Source: CAZHAC01 sp964383855
Lineage (GTDB): Bacteria > Chloroflexota > Dormibacteria > Dormibacterales > Dormibacteraceae
Length of the DNA: 37,746 nt
Assembly: GCA_964383855.1 (NCBI GenBank)
Contig: CAYLIP010000023.1
Location: 1-37,746, forward strand
Reading direction: 5' to 3'
Under the pieces are notes generated by a model, which saw only the letters and a list, made by a program, of their open reading frames with translations, did not search any database and was not told where the DNA came from. The translations under genes and the position numbers were made by a program. Shown here one piece after another: positions 37,546 through 37,746 of the stretch (position 1 is its first letter; the number at the start of each line of letters is the position of its first letter).

Positions 37546-37746
37546 ATGGCCGCGCGCCGACGGGAGGATGTCGCCCGTCTCGTTGCGGCAGCTCGGACGC
37601 CTGAGACGCTCGAGCGTGCCGCGGTCGCAACGGAAGCCTCTGATGAGCACCAGGAGCTGATCGCAGAGGCGCTCATCGACCGGTATGTACGCCTGAGCGC
37701 GGCAGGGCCGAAGCGCGATCCCGGCGCCCTTCTCAGAACCAAGATC
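37546..37746 (+). CDS. Hypothetical protein, 3' truncated by the window end
   Basis: The frame from ATG 37546 stays open for 67 codons to the window edge (begins MAARRREDVARLVAAARTPE, later EHQELIAEALIDRYVRL). It is helical and charged, and reads like a protein of helical repeats; I do not recognise the family from this part. A leaderless-type -10 box ends 6 nt before the ATG, and codon third positions are mostly G or C. Confidence 0.55.
   Translation, partial: MAARRREDVARLVAAARTPETLERAAVATEASDEHQELIAEALIDRYVRLSAAGPKRDPGALLRTKI

Noticed and set aside
1..37746. tRNA, rRNA, CRISPR, insertion sequences, phage genes
   Set aside because: No cloverleaf or rRNA segment, no regularly spaced repeat array, no transposase or integrase motifs and no flanking terminal repeats were seen.

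Overview
This is a very GC-rich bacterial window, coding almost throughout. GTG, TTG and probably CTG starts are common, and many genes look leaderless. Gene content (form-II-like coxMSL, lhr-nei pair, mug, CYTH-CHAD protein, PPK1, short-loop cydAB) suggests an uncultured high-GC Terrabacteria lineage such as Dormibacterota or a deep Actinomycetota/Chloroflexota relative. That placement is inference; there is no rRNA gene in the window.

Layout. 1-1.2 kb: C-terminal part of a CCG-domain Fe-S oxidoreductase and a 50-aa ORF. 1.2-6.8 kb (minus): GH31 glycosidase, PHP phosphoesterase, GT4 glycosyltransferase, alpha/beta hydrolase and Y_phosphatase3-type phosphatase. 6.9-8.5 kb (minus): FAD-binding dehydrogenase. 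8.6-8.9 kb (plus): a short terminated transcription unit and a 52-aa ORF. 8.9-13.9 kb (minus): phoR-pstB-phoU-phoB-pstC-pstA. 14.0-15.1 kb (plus): divergent pstS with a strong terminator. 15.2-19.8 kb (plus): polyphosphate cluster with a SixA-like protein lacking the catalytic Arg-His pair, a 56-aa zinc-finger protein, PPK1, CYTH-CHAD and a Nudix hydrolase. 19.8-20.3 kb (minus): a second Nudix gene. 20.3-22.1 kb: flavin reductase-VOC fusion, stand-alone lipoyl domain, Mug glycosylase. 22.2-27.5 kb (plus): lhr and nei. 27.4-29.5 kb (minus): E1-alpha/E1-beta 2-oxoacid dehydrogenase. 29.6-29.8 kb: frameshifted GlsB/YeaQ-like gene. 29.9-34.6 kb (minus): coxM-coxS-coxL-like molybdenum hydroxylase and an MFS transporter. 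34.7-37.2 kb (plus): cydAB. End: a small membrane/coiled-coil protein and the start of an unrecognised gene.

The unifying signal is a phosphate-starvation island covering roughly 4-20.3 kb. Seven sites share one architecture: direct repeats close to TTAACC at an 11-bp period (the PHO-box periodicity), then 9-10 bp, then a TAnnnT -10 box. They precede the GH31 gene, a short terminated RNA, a 52-aa ORF, pstB, pstS, the SixA-like/polyphosphate cluster and a Nudix gene. In several of these, and in cydA, the GlsB-like gene and both end-of-window genes, the -10 ends 5-7 nt before the start codon, so the mRNAs should be leaderless. Genes inside operons are instead linked by 4-bp NTGA overlaps. The most novel candidates are the Pho-linked polyphosphate operon led by an apparent pseudophosphatase, the Pho-box-driven terminated RNA or leader peptide at 8.6 kb, and Pho control of a glycosidase/glycosyltransferase cluster.
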